In this document: one piece after another, positions 34,860 to 43,524 of the stretch | How positions within the stretch are numbered: position 1 is the stretch's first letter | How the letters are laid out: every line of letters starts with the position of its first letter | DNA from: Legionella anisa | GTDB lineage: Bacteria; Pseudomonadota; Gammaproteobacteria; Legionellales; Legionellaceae | DNA: 60,946 bases | Direction: 5' to 3' | NCBI RefSeq assembly: GCF_001467525.1 | Contig: NZ_LNXS01000044.1 | Span: forward strand, 1-60,946 | The notes under the pieces: generated by a model | Told to the model about the DNA's origin: nothing | The model's database searches: none | The model's input: the letters and a program-made list of their open reading frames with translations, nothing else | Program-made: the position numbers and the translations under genes

Positions 34860-35227
34860 TTATAAAGTTTCTGCGAGTAAATCATTAAACCATACGTTTA
34901 AAGTTCCTTCGCCCAAGTGGTCATAAATATAAGATAAATAGAGATTAAATTCTTGTTCAAATCCCTCTTTCGGTAGCACTTCATCTTCTTTAGCGAGGTG
35001 GTGATGAATGTATTCACCAAAATAATGATTATAATGATTACAAAAATCCATGTAATCTTTAGTAAAGAGTAGGAAGGTATGCCACATGTCGTCAATTTCT
35101 TTCATTTCCGCATGGACTACACACATAAAATTAAAATTTTCTTTATTGGGTGATTTTTTCTATCTATTTTATGTTTTTGACACAACAAAAAATATTTCAT
35201 TAATTCAGAAAAGGCTTCTTCGCTTGT
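34860..35227 (-). pseudogene. Decayed gene with DEMWH-like motif (DUF1399/GRDP-like)
   Basis: The frame at 34860-35126 gives 88 residues with EIDDMWHTFLLFTKDYMDFCNH, like proteins with a DxMWHxF motif related to glycine-rich-domain (DUF1399) proteins. Its N-terminal part is missing from this frame but appears in another frame just upstream (about 35130-35227: LTSEEAFSELMKYFLLCQKH, ending ILILCV and a stop). The two parts look like one gene split by a frameshift near 35127, and no proper start codon is present. It is probably non-functional. Confidence 0.5.
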
Positions 35228-35343
35228 TAGTTTATTATTCGGGTGATCTTATTTGTATCTATTGAGCACGTGTTCATTGTGATAATCATTTAATATGGCA
35301 AGTGGCGGTAATGTTCTCAATGCCTCCCTGTAAGATACAATAT

Positions 35344-35373
35344 CACCACTTACCATAGAAATAATAAGTGGTG
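35344..35373. terminator. Hairpin with following T-run
   Basis: The arms caccactta (35344-35352) and taagtggtg (35365-35373) pair perfectly over 9 bp with a 12-base loop, and a T-rich run (attttttag) follows about 8 bases later. This resembles a weak factor-independent terminator for plus-strand transcription, but no nearby intact gene needs it. It may be left from a lost gene. Confidence 0.35.
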
Positions 35374-35535
35374 TATTGGTATTTTTTAGTGGTAAATATG
35401 ACAGCTGTGGCAGTGCGAATTAGCAATTTTTTTCATTTTATGGTTAACAAGACGTCGTATCAATAATTATTTCATAAAAAATCTCCATATCAATTTTAGA
35501 AATCATTAAAAAACACTATCCATTATTGATCAGAA

Positions 35536-35579
35536 TTTAATACCATAATAGCATACTACATAGTATGCCAATTACGGCA
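35536..35579 (-). pseudogene. Remnant of the small membrane protein gene found at 50394-50633
   Basis: These 44 bases match 50451-50493 with a one-base insertion and a few changes. Read on the minus strand they give VIGILCS, like VIGVLCS in the intact gene, then the frame breaks. Only this core survives. It shows that part of the 50-kb region was once copied here, or the reverse. Confidence 0.6.
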
Positions 35580-35701
35580 AAAAACACATTTTAATATGCT
35601 TGGTTGATATTCATTCTCGATGCCTGATGAGGTAAAGGATGGAAAATTAAGGTCACTAAGGGATCCTAATAATCCTTAAGTCGGTTGGCCAAGTCCCGAG
35701 T

Positions 35702-35872
35702 TTGTCTGAAGAACAACTCAAAAATCTTAAGCAAAACGTCGGATATACGGAGCAACTGGCAAAGCACCTTGATAAAACGGGTGATGCCAATGATAAAGAA
35801 GGCACACAAGCCAACTGGCAAAAATTGCAAAAGGTGCTGGCCCAAATTCGTACTTATTATGCCCGAAGGTAA
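35702..35872 (+). pseudogene. 3' remnant of the exported helical protein gene at 31336-31791
   Basis: The frame LSEEQLKNLKQNVGYTEQLA and onward, ending in TYYARR and TAA, matches the last 56 or so codons of the intact gene almost without change: His for Arg, Gln for Glu and a different end. There is no start codon or signal peptide, and the upstream bases do not match. It is a truncated copy. A second frame through the same bases is an artefact. Confidence 0.85.
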
Positions 35873-36086
35873 TTCGGCCAGTTCAGATTAAATCAATAAA
35901 CGTTTAAAATGAATTGATTGGGTGACTACGCTCCAACTGTTGCTGCCTTGTGTGCCGTGATATTTTTGGAGGAAGCACCCATTTGCAAAAGAGCTCATGG
36001 GGCATGCCCCACCTTTTTTATAGGAAAATCAAGGCAATGTGAAGGGGATGTTGGTTCCCTACACTGAAATAAGGAACGCATCGACC

Positions 36087-36575
36087 ATGATAGAAATTAT
36101 CCCCAATTGGCATCCCATTTTTGTCCATTTTACCATGGCTTTATTTACTGTATCGGCTATTCTTTATGCCGCAAATTACTTGGCTTCCTATACCCGATGG
36201 GAAACTAACTTGTTTGTTATTGAATTTGAGATAGTGGCACGTTGGTGTTTATGGCTCGCGGCATTGAGTACAATCGCTACTGTCTCGGCTGGGTTTTATG
36301 CTTTTTATACGGTGAAACATGGTGCTATGGCGCACACCGTGAAAGTGATCCACCGCAACTGGGCACTCGCTACAGCAAGTGCTATTTTACTCATGGCTTT
36401 TTGGTCAATTTGGCGTTATATTAAAGCCCAAAAACCGACTCTGACCTTCTTAATCGCGCTGTTCATTGTCCAAATGTTGTTACTCACAACGGCTTGGTAT
36501 GGAGGGGAATTAGTCTATCGCTATGGTTACGGTGTATTGGTGCCCGCCAAAGCAGACAAAGCATCTCAGCATTGA
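36087..36575 (+). CDS. DUF2231 membrane protein
   Basis: Protein of 162 residues from the ATG at 36087; a GTG at 36039 would add 16 residues. Four membrane helices are visible. The WHPIFVHFTMALF segment in helix 1 is the DUF2231 mark, and His residues there and in KHGAMAHTVKVIHRNWA could bind haem or metal, as in cytochrome b561-like proteins. It is 27 bp before the multicopper oxidase gene and often accompanies copper or redox genes. Precise role unknown. Confidence 0.78.
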   Translation: MIEIIPNWHPIFVHFTMALFTVSAILYAANYLASYTRWETNLFVIEFEIVARWCLWLAALSTIATVSAGFYAFYTVKHGAMAHTVKVIHRNWALATASAILLMAFWSIWRYIKAQKPTLTFLIALFIVQMLLLTTAWYGGELVYRYGYGVLVPAKADKASQH

Positions 36576-36602
36576 TACGATTTTTTATATAAGGATAGAG
36601 GC

Positions 36603-39566
36603 ATGCCGAAAATGGACTTGTATTATTTAAGAAGAAGCTGTTTCCTTATTTTTTCCTTTTTACTGCTCAGTTCTTCTGCTTTGTTTGCCCAGCATGAACA
36701 ACACGGTGCTGCAATATCAACGCCAACTTCTCCCAAGACAATACAGTCTCAATCCAAATCTGTGAACTACAAAACGGAACAACAGGCTACTAACCAGCAA
36801 GCTCTTAAAACGGTAAAGCCTTTAACCCTGACAGGCGGAGCAAAACATACGGTTAATTTAGTGGTTGCTTATAAAACGGTGAATTTTGCAGGTAAACCCA
36901 GGCGCGCCATTGCCGTCAATGGGCAAATTCCTGCACCAACTTTGCATTTTAAAGAAGGGGATGATGTCACCATCAATGTGTATAACCATTTGGATGAGGG
37001 GACATCCATTCATTGGCATGGTTTACTTGTTCCTTGGCAAATGGATGGGGTGGACGGTGTGAGTCAAAAACCAATTCCTCCAGGAGGGGTGTTCCATTAT
37101 CGCTTTAAGTTGTATCAACAGGGGACCTATTGGTATCACGCCCACGCCAAGGTTCAAGAACAAGAGGGCTTGTATGGTACGTTTATTATTGATCCACCAC
37201 ATCCCCCAAGCTATCAATATACAAAAGATTATGTGGTGGTGTTATCCGATTGGATCAACACACCTGCTGAACACGTGTTTGCGAATTTAAAAAAAGACGG
37301 CGATTATTACGGTCCTCGATTCCCCCTACAACCCTCGCTTACGAAGTTTCTCCATGATTATCGTAAAGCATCCCAAGAAGAACGTAAAAAATTAATCGTT
37401 GATTACAAAATGATGCAACAAATGCGGATGAGTATTTATGATCTGAGTGATGTGGCCTATGATGCGTATTTATTAAATGGTCAGCCCAAATCTCTTCCCT
37501 GGACAGCCCCTGTGAAGGTAGGGGATACCGTACGTTTACGCTTCATTGGCGCAGGAGCCAGTACCATCTATCGTGTCAAAATTCCTGAAGCCAAAGTGGA
37601 GATGGTACATATCCAGGGCAATGATGTCACACCTTATCCCATCGAGGATTTTTGGATTGCCCCGGGTGAAACCTATGATATCTTGGTTACAATTCAAAAA
37701 AACAGGCCTTACATTATTTATGCAGAGTCGATTGACACTCTGGGCAAAGCCTATGGTGCCTTAGTGACTTCCCCTAATCAATTCGTTGATTATCAGCAGG
37801 TGGCTCCTTTCCCTGAACCACTTCCTGTTACAAGAGAGATGATGGCCAACATGATGAGGTCTATGAATGGTGGCGCGATGAATGGAAACCAACAGCATGC
37901 CTTGATGAGCCATAATAAATCATCAACGGCGATGAAGTCATCAATGACCATGCCTTCCCATTCTAAGACCATGGGTTCGCAAAGTCCTCAACACTCCATG
38001 TCTTCCATGACGGCCCACAAAAAAAAGGACAATTTATCAAATCATTCAGCTCACGCCACATCGATGAAATCGAATCCCTCATCGACTTCGATGAATAAGA
38101 GTAAGGCTATGTCAGGGATGAATCATGGAGCAATGAACAGCGTTAAGATATCTAAACCTGGTCAATCGTCTCACTCGATGCAGGCACATTCTTCTTCAGT
38201 AGCCAGAGCTATGGACAACCATCAATCGACTCAGTCTACTCATCGAAGCGACAGCGCAGCGAGGAAAAAGAACGAGGGTATGACCATGGAATCGAACATG
38301 TCAATGAATGATTCCATGGATATGAAGATGCCCATCGAGCCGACCATCATAGGCGATAAGATAGAGCCGCCTGATTCTTCAAAAGCGACCACAATAGGAA
38401 CCAAATATCAAGAGTTAAAAGCAGCAGTGAAAACCAATAATCCTAATAAACCAGTTGATGGGATTATTAAAATGGAATTGTTTGGTTATATGGATCGCTA
38501 CATATGGTTTATTAATGGTCTACCAGAATACAGAGCCAAACCGATTCTGATTGAGCCAGGAAAGCGTTATCGGATTATTTTTACTAATAATTCGATGATG
38601 CGTCACCCCATGCACATTCATGGTCATTGGTTTATTTTACGTAATGGTCATGGGGCTTACGATCCACTGTTGCATACCATTGAGGTGGCACCAGGGGCTA
38701 CCGCTGTTGCTGATTTCGATACCGATGCCAGTGGCCAATGGTTTTTCCATTGCCACCATCTTCTGCACATGGCGGCGGGCATGGCGCGGGTATTTCAGTA
38801 CACCACCATCATCGAGATTTCCAAAGGTACTCTAAAGCCCGAAAATGTTGCTTTTCAACAAGCCTATATTAATCGACCAATCGTAAGAGAAGACGAAGTC
38901 ATGCCGCTGGATACTGCACTCATCAAGCACCCCTTAGTACATCATCAAGGCTTCTATCGCGCAAACTATATCGAATTGGGCGAAGATCCTTTTCATAATG
39001 CTCAGGAAATGACTTTTAGAGGTTACTATGGAGGTGATTACAATAAACTGCAGTTGTATACTGAGGATGCTGAAATCTATAAAGGAGCAGTCGAAAATGC
39101 AGACATCGATGTGTTCTATTGGCATTTGATTAGTCAATTTTGGGCCATTAAAGGTGGGGTCAATTATTTTTATCGCCCGGGAGGACCTTATTGGCAACCT
39201 GGTATTGGTATTGAAGGATTGATGCCTTACTACATTGATACCAATATTAGAACGTATTACCGTGATGGCAGTGTTAAGTTTGACATTCAGTTAGCACGAG
39301 CTAACCAGCTGACCGATAACTTCTTCCTCATAACGGGGATTCGTAGCATTCTGGCCACTCACACCGTAGTTAAAAATGAGATTGGCAATGGTTTAAATCA
39401 AATGCGTTATATCCTTAGACCTTATTATCGTCTTAAGCCGGGGCTTAGTATTTTTACAGAGTACGAACATGATAAAGAGTATGGGACTCTTAAGAGGATT
39501 CTTCAAAGCCAGGGAGAACCCACTACTCAAGACACAATTACTTTAGGGGTTGCTGTTCTTTTTTAA
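36603..39566 (+). CDS. Multicopper oxidase (CopA-type) fused to CopB-like outer-membrane barrel
   Basis: Protein of 987 residues, against about 600 for CopA. It has a signal sequence with RRSCFLIF (possible Tat), cupredoxin domains with HWHG (about 137) and HAHA (about 179), then a long Met/His/Ser-rich linker (about 411-577) like the CopA Met-rich insert. HPMHIHGHW (about 668) and HCHHLLHMAAGM (about 716-727) give all T1/T2/T3 ligands. From about 785, YIELGEDPFHNAQEM and many amphipathic strands to the terminal LGVAVLF match CopB, an outer-membrane beta-barrel ending in Phe. The fusion would oxidise Cu(I) at the outer membrane. The reading frame is continuous, with no sign of a lost stop. 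Confidence 0.9.
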   Translation: MPKMDLYYLRRSCFLIFSFLLLSSSALFAQHEQHGAAISTPTSPKTIQSQSKSVNYKTEQQATNQQALKTVKPLTLTGGAKHTVNLVVAYKTVNFAGKPRRAIAVNGQIPAPTLHFKEGDDVTINVYNHLDEGTSIHWHGLLVPWQMDGVDGVSQKPIPPGGVFHYRFKLYQQGTYWYHAHAKVQEQEGLYGTFIIDPPHPPSYQYTKDYVVVLSDWINTPAEHVFANLKKDGDYYGPRFPLQPSLTKFLHDYRKASQEERKKLIVDYKMMQQMRMSIYDLSDVAYDAYLLNGQPKSLPWTAPVKVGDTVRLRFIGAGASTIYRVKIPEAKVEMVHIQGNDVTPYPIEDFWIAPGETYDILVTIQKNRPYIIYAESIDTLGKAYGALVTSPNQFVDYQQVAPFPEPLPVTREMMANMMRSMNGGAMNGNQQHALMSHNKSSTAMKSSMTMPSHSKTMGSQSPQHSMSSMTAHKKKDNLSNHSAHATSMKSNPSSTSMNKSKAMSGMNHGAMNSVKISKPGQSSHSMQAHSSSVARAMDNHQSTQSTHRSDSAARKKNEGMTMESNMSMNDSMDMKMPIEPTIIGDKIEPPDSSKATTIGTKYQELKAAVKTNNPNKPVDGIIKMELFGYMDRYIWFINGLPEYRAKPILIEPGKRYRIIFTNNSMMRHPMHIHGHWFILRNGHGAYDPLLHTIEVAPGATAVADFDTDASGQWFFHCHHLLHMAAGMARVFQYTTIIEISKGTLKPENVAFQQAYINRPIVREDEVMPLDTALIKHPLVHHQGFYRANYIELGEDPFHNAQEMTFRGYYGGDYNKLQLYTEDAEIYKGAVENADIDVFYWHLISQFWAIKGGVNYFYRPGGPYWQPGIGIEGLMPYYIDTNIRTYYRDGSVKFDIQLARANQLTDNFFLITGIRSILATHTVVKNEIGNGLNQMRYILRPYYRLKPGLSIFTEYEHDKEYGTLKRILQSQGEPTTQDTITLGVAVLF

Positions 39567-39721
39567 GTAGGAACCGGGGCTTTGGGATGCAGCAGAAATT
39601 CCTCTTGACCATGATGCTTGAATCACTGGCAAGAAAGCTTTTGTGATGTCGAATTTATTAAGTGGTGAAGATCTATGTAAAAAATGGAATAAAGGCATTC
39701 ATAGAGTAGCTTAAACCTTCC

Positions 39722-40543
39722 TCAATGATGCTTATAAAATCCAACGCCCTTAATATCAGTCCAGGAAGTGGTTTGATGGCAAAGGAAACATTGGTCAACA
39801 CGCGCTTCATGCTCATGAGCAACTACTTTTGAAATCATATTAAAATGCTCCATATAATGGCTTGGTGGGGCTTGATGGCATTGAGCACAATCCATTGAGC
39901 GAGGGGAAGGGTGTCTAAATTCAGGGATGCTCCAATGAGCCGTTTCATGACAAGCAGAACAATCATCACCAAATAATTTAAAGTGCTTGTCGTTGTTTTG
40001 ATGGCAAGAGGCGCACCGTAAAGTCAGTTCTTGAGTCGATAAATAGGGGCTTGCCAGTAACGTTGGCCTCTTGGATTCACTCTGCTCTAAAAAGAGTGTA
40101 ACCTGCTCAATAATCAACTTCTCTTCTTCACTATTTGCATTTGAAAAAGAATGAAGTTGCTGCAGTCCTAACGAAACCAAGGCATTATGATCCATCTGAG
40201 TAATGCGTGCCTTGCTACCTTGGTGCTCTGCATGACACGCGACACAACTGCCTATGTTGGCATGAAATGAGGTTGGTTGACGTTTTAAAAGCGATTCGTT
40301 ATTGGCATGGCATACCACACAGTTCACTGCTTCAACCCCTTTGACTGGGGTGTGACATGCATTGCAGTTGTGACTCAGAAAAGAGTGGGCTTTGGAGAGT
40401 TCTCCAGGACTTGCCATTCTTTGCCACTCTACCAGGTTAGTCAAACTTCTGGCCTCATCTCCATGATAAGACCTATAGTAGGCTGTAAAAGACAGTGCCG
40501 CTAAAATGGCAAGGGCAACCAGTGTAGCCCAGCTAAGCTTCAT
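39722..40543 (-). CDS. Seven-haem cytochrome c (cytochrome c3-like)
   Basis: Protein of 273 residues starting at 40543, in ATGA overlap with the upstream gene; a longer frame start lies inside that gene. An N-terminal membrane anchor (about 5-22) is followed by a periplasmic domain with seven CxxCH sites: CNACH, CVVCH, CVACH, CASCH, CSACH, CAQCH and CFLCH, with extra His for bis-His ligation. It should carry electrons in the periplasm. It is the last gene of a three-gene operon with a cytochrome b-like protein and a ferredoxin reductase fusion. The acceptor is unknown; metals or oxygen species are possible. Confidence 0.88.
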   Translation of the reverse strand: MKLSWATLVALAILAALSFTAYYRSYHGDEARSLTNLVEWQRMASPGELSKAHSFLSHNCNACHTPVKGVEAVNCVVCHANNESLLKRQPTSFHANIGSCVACHAEHQGSKARITQMDHNALVSLGLQQLHSFSNANSEEEKLIIEQVTLFLEQSESKRPTLLASPYLSTQELTLRCASCHQNNDKHFKLFGDDCSACHETAHWSIPEFRHPSPRSMDCAQCHQAPPSHYMEHFNMISKVVAHEHEARVDQCFLCHQTTSWTDIKGVGFYKHH

Positions 40544-41301
40544 TGAAACCACCTTAATCCAAAATAAATTCCAGACCACACGTGCAGACCAAGCAGAACA
40601 TACAATGCCAGTGCGATAATAATGTGGCACTTTAACCATTTTTGAAATACGCGTTTGAAGTGTTCATGAAAACGGATGGCATATTCCAGTTCAGAGATAG
40701 CATCCGCTAAACACAAAGCACGTATCTCTATTGATTTCATTAAATGTCCATCAAACGCGGTGTCTTTAATCAACCATGAAAGCAAGCGAGCTTTTATAAG
40801 AGAGACTTTCCCGACTTTTTGATTGGAGTATGTGCCTGATTGCAATTCCTGAGCAACTATTTGGTATTGTCTTTGCAATCCCATCAGTAGGGTCTTTTTT
40901 TCATCTATTTCATGAGTAATAAAGCCCATGAGATAACGACCAATAAAACCACTAATCGTGACAATGAGTGTCATAGTAGTAAGCGCTATGCCTAGAGGGC
41001 TATTGAATTTATGTCCTGTATGAATCAAGACTAAAATAGAACCAATAATGCCTGCGTAAATATGCCAGGACAACAGGGTGTTCATGGATACGTACTGTGT
41101 AACCCAATTCTTCAAAAAGGGAATACGCTTAATAAAGAGATAGAGTAGTGGGAAGAGCATCAATATCGAGCCACTGACACCAAAAACCCCACCCCAGAAA
41201 CTCCCTGCAAAACGAGGAGACGCATGGACTGTAAAGCCCAGCCACGTGAAAAGCATTAACAGCACCAGACCCAAAACTATCATACGTCCTTGCTCATTCA
41301 T
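40540..41301 (-). CDS. Cytochrome b-like transmembrane protein
   Basis: Protein of 253 residues with about five membrane helices. Paired His occur in two helices: HIYAGIIGSILVLIHTGH (about 81-98) and HIIIALALYVLLGLH (about 225-239), spacing 13-14, as in bis-haem b ferric-reductase-like or cytochrome b561-like proteins. A long cytoplasmic loop (about 128-215) is helical and charged. It would pass electrons from the cytoplasmic flavoprotein to the periplasmic seven-haem cytochrome. It shares a single base with the upstream gene and 4 bp with the downstream one. No name in known families is clear to me. Confidence 0.75.
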   Translation of the reverse strand: MNEQGRMIVLGLVLLMLFTWLGFTVHASPRFAGSFWGGVFGVSGSILMLFPLLYLFIKRIPFLKNWVTQYVSMNTLLSWHIYAGIIGSILVLIHTGHKFNSPLGIALTTMTLIVTISGFIGRYLMGFITHEIDEKKTLLMGLQRQYQIVAQELQSGTYSNQKVGKVSLIKARLLSWLIKDTAFDGHLMKSIEIRALCLADAISELEYAIRFHEHFKRVFQKWLKCHIIIALALYVLLGLHVWSGIYFGLRWFQ

Positions 41302-43166
41302 TAAGCATCCACCTCAATATTTTGAGTCGCTTTGGCCTGACAGGCTAAGATAAGGCCCTGTTGTTTGTCCTCCTTTGAAAGAGCGTCTTCACAAGCCATG
41401 GTTACCTCTCCTGACAGCAATGTCACTTTACATAACCCGCATTGACCAGTTCGACACGCATTATCAATAGTTATACCGTTTGCTTCAGCGATTTCAAGAA
41501 GAGTTCGGTCTTGCAAAATCGGAACCACTTTTCCAGATTTTCTAAAAGAAATCATCGTGCGGGTATCCGCTTTAATGAGATCTATGTCTTCCTGTGTTAT
41601 GTCCGGTTTCTTTTCTGGTCCAAACGCTTCTGTTAGAATCAAATCAGCGGGTACCTTAAGTTCTTTTAAGATAGCAAGTATCGATTCCATCATCGCTGGT
41701 GGGCCGCAAACATGAATACGATGAGAGGCAATATCAGGGACAAGATGACTGATAATATTCTTGGTAAATAGGCCTTGTAATCCCATCCAAATGGTTCCTT
41801 CTGAACGCAGCATGGAGGCATACACGCGGAGATTAAGATATCTTTCCTGAAGTAGCTCTAATTCTTCGCGGAAGATAAATTCGCTGGTCGTACGACAACA
41901 GTAAAGCAAATAAATGTCATTGTGCCATCCAATATCGGTAAGATAGCGTATAATACTCATCATCGGGGTGACACCAACCCCTCCACAAATCAGTACAATG
42001 CTCTTCGCCTCTTCACCAGTAAAAGTAAATTTACCATTAGGCCCCATGACATCCAGTAGATCTCCTTCCTTAACCTCGTCATGCAAATAGCGAGAAAATA
42101 AACCGTGTTCTTCTCGTTTTACTGTAATGGCGCAATAATGTAACTGGGTTGGTGTAGAAGCCATGGTGTAACTGCGTCTTACCGTTTTACCATGAATTAC
42201 TGCAGTGAGCGTGATGAACTGGCCAGGATAATAAGTCAATGGCAAAGCCACCTCGTTTGGTGATGCCAAATGAAATGTTTTTATTCCTGGTGCTTCTTGA
42301 AAAATACGACAAACGCGAAGTTTCCCTTCCCACTTGTCTTCTGGTTCAGTGAGCGATCTCATGACCGGAAATTTAGGAACTGGGCATTTATGAGCTGGAC
42401 AGGTAAGCGAAGCGGATGTGGTTTCTGATGGTGCTTTAGAAGCCTCGGTGGTGCGGCTTCGCTCAATGGATACTGACGAAGGGGTTGGTTTAAGTGTTTT
42501 TGAAAAGGGCGGCTGTGATCCATCCGAAGAAACAGTTATTTTTTGTTGTACTAAACTGTCAAGCAAGGCAGCGGCTCTTTTCATTTTAAAAAAATACATC
42601 CAAATCATGATCAAAAAAAACAGACTAAATAGGCCTATAATTGTTAAATGAAAAAAAGGGCCTCCTAAGATATTTTCTGCTTGAGGAGCACTTGGAAGGA
42701 GATTCATTTCACGTTTAAACCACTGTAATGCAATGTCACGCGGATTTTTTCCTTCAGCAAGTGCACGAAGAGCGGCCAACCCACTCTCATATTGGGCAAT
42801 TCCTTCCCGTAATTTCTCTAAGGCCTCCTGCATTTTAGAATAATCGTTACTGTTTGATGCTGACGAAAGCTCGCCCAATCCCCCTTTCATGAGCGCAATA
42901 CCCGATGCGATGCGCTGGTGCGCCATTTGTTGAATTTCAATGCGTTTTTCTGGGGATAATACGGGTAAATTCATGAAAGAGGGGTAAAGTTCCTTGAGAG
43001 GGGAACCGATTTGTTTCATCATACCTCCTTCTTTCTCGCCTCCTCCTGGATGATGTGCGGCATGCTCTTCTGATGCGCTTTGAGCAATGGCCGTAGAGGC
43101 CACCACGAGCATGAAAGAAATCAACAAAGTTTGAAGCCATTGAAGTTTAATGTATCGAAACAGCAT
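41301..43166 (-). CDS. Membrane-anchored NAD(P)H:ferredoxin-type reductase with 2Fe-2S domain
   Basis: Protein of 621 residues from the ATG at 43166 (GGAGGAA upstream); a GTG 21 bp earlier is less likely. Order: signal peptide; periplasmic helical domain with HAAHHPGGG near its start; one membrane helix (about 173-195); Pro/Ser linker with a TCPAHKCPVPKFP Cys pair; FAD domain with RRSYTMAST; NAD(P) domain with CGGVGVTPMM and HVCGPP; and a plant-type 2Fe-2S domain with CRTGQCGLC plus a later Cys in ILACQA. It would take electrons from NAD(P)H to the membrane cytochrome. It is the first gene of the redox operon. The periplasmic domain is unlike any I know. Confidence 0.85.
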   Translation of the reverse strand: MLFRYIKLQWLQTLLISFMLVVASTAIAQSASEEHAAHHPGGGEKEGGMMKQIGSPLKELYPSFMNLPVLSPEKRIEIQQMAHQRIASGIALMKGGLGELSSASNSNDYSKMQEALEKLREGIAQYESGLAALRALAEGKNPRDIALQWFKREMNLLPSAPQAENILGGPFFHLTIIGLFSLFFLIMIWMYFFKMKRAAALLDSLVQQKITVSSDGSQPPFSKTLKPTPSSVSIERSRTTEASKAPSETTSASLTCPAHKCPVPKFPVMRSLTEPEDKWEGKLRVCRIFQEAPGIKTFHLASPNEVALPLTYYPGQFITLTAVIHGKTVRRSYTMASTPTQLHYCAITVKREEHGLFSRYLHDEVKEGDLLDVMGPNGKFTFTGEEAKSIVLICGGVGVTPMMSIIRYLTDIGWHNDIYLLYCCRTTSEFIFREELELLQERYLNLRVYASMLRSEGTIWMGLQGLFTKNIISHLVPDIASHRIHVCGPPAMMESILAILKELKVPADLILTEAFGPEKKPDITQEDIDLIKADTRTMISFRKSGKVVPILQDRTLLEIAEANGITIDNACRTGQCGLCKVTLLSGEVTMACEDALSKEDKQQGLILACQAKATQNIEVDA

Positions 43167-43524
43167 CCTTTCCTCCAAAGCGCTCACTTAAAAGGTTGAA
43201 GCATTAGCATTAGATAGTTAAGTGGCGCAGTCAGCATAGGTGTCTTTCTTATTCCCGAAAAGACCATTTGCGTATTTTTCGCTGAGATTATTTGTTTTCC
43301 CGTCTCCTATTAGTTTATCCCATATTCTTAATAAATTTCCAATAAATCAAAATAGTATCCAAGGTCCACATGAATTGCTGTGTCAGTGATTTCAGGAGAG
43401 GAAAAATATAATGCCTTATGTCGTGGAGAAACAAAACCAGGGCAGTTGAAAAGAATAGTCGTCTGTAATCTGCATGGGAAAACGCCACCATAAAAAGGTA
43501 AAGTTACTTTTTTACCTAATAATT
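43167..43524. other. Intergenic region between redox operon and ATPase operon
   Basis: This 358-bp stretch separates the end of atpG from the start of the redox operon on the same strand. It should hold the promoter of the redox operon, but I could not single out convincing -35/-10 boxes. No gene, repeat or clear terminator was seen. Confidence 0.4.

Larger units (their letters stand above)
35228..36038. other. Intergenic graveyard with gene fragments
   Basis: Over 800 bp without an intact gene. It holds a hairpin at 35344-35373, a remnant like the gene at 50394-50633 (35536-35579) and a remnant like the gene at 31336-31791 (35702-35872). No transposase or integrase was seen. The mixed fragments suggest past duplication and decay inside the metal island. 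Confidence 0.6.

Noticed and set aside
35685..35891. Plus-strand frame of 68 codons
   Set aside because: The same bases in another frame clearly encode the copied 3' end of the 31336-31791 gene, so this frame is a shadow.
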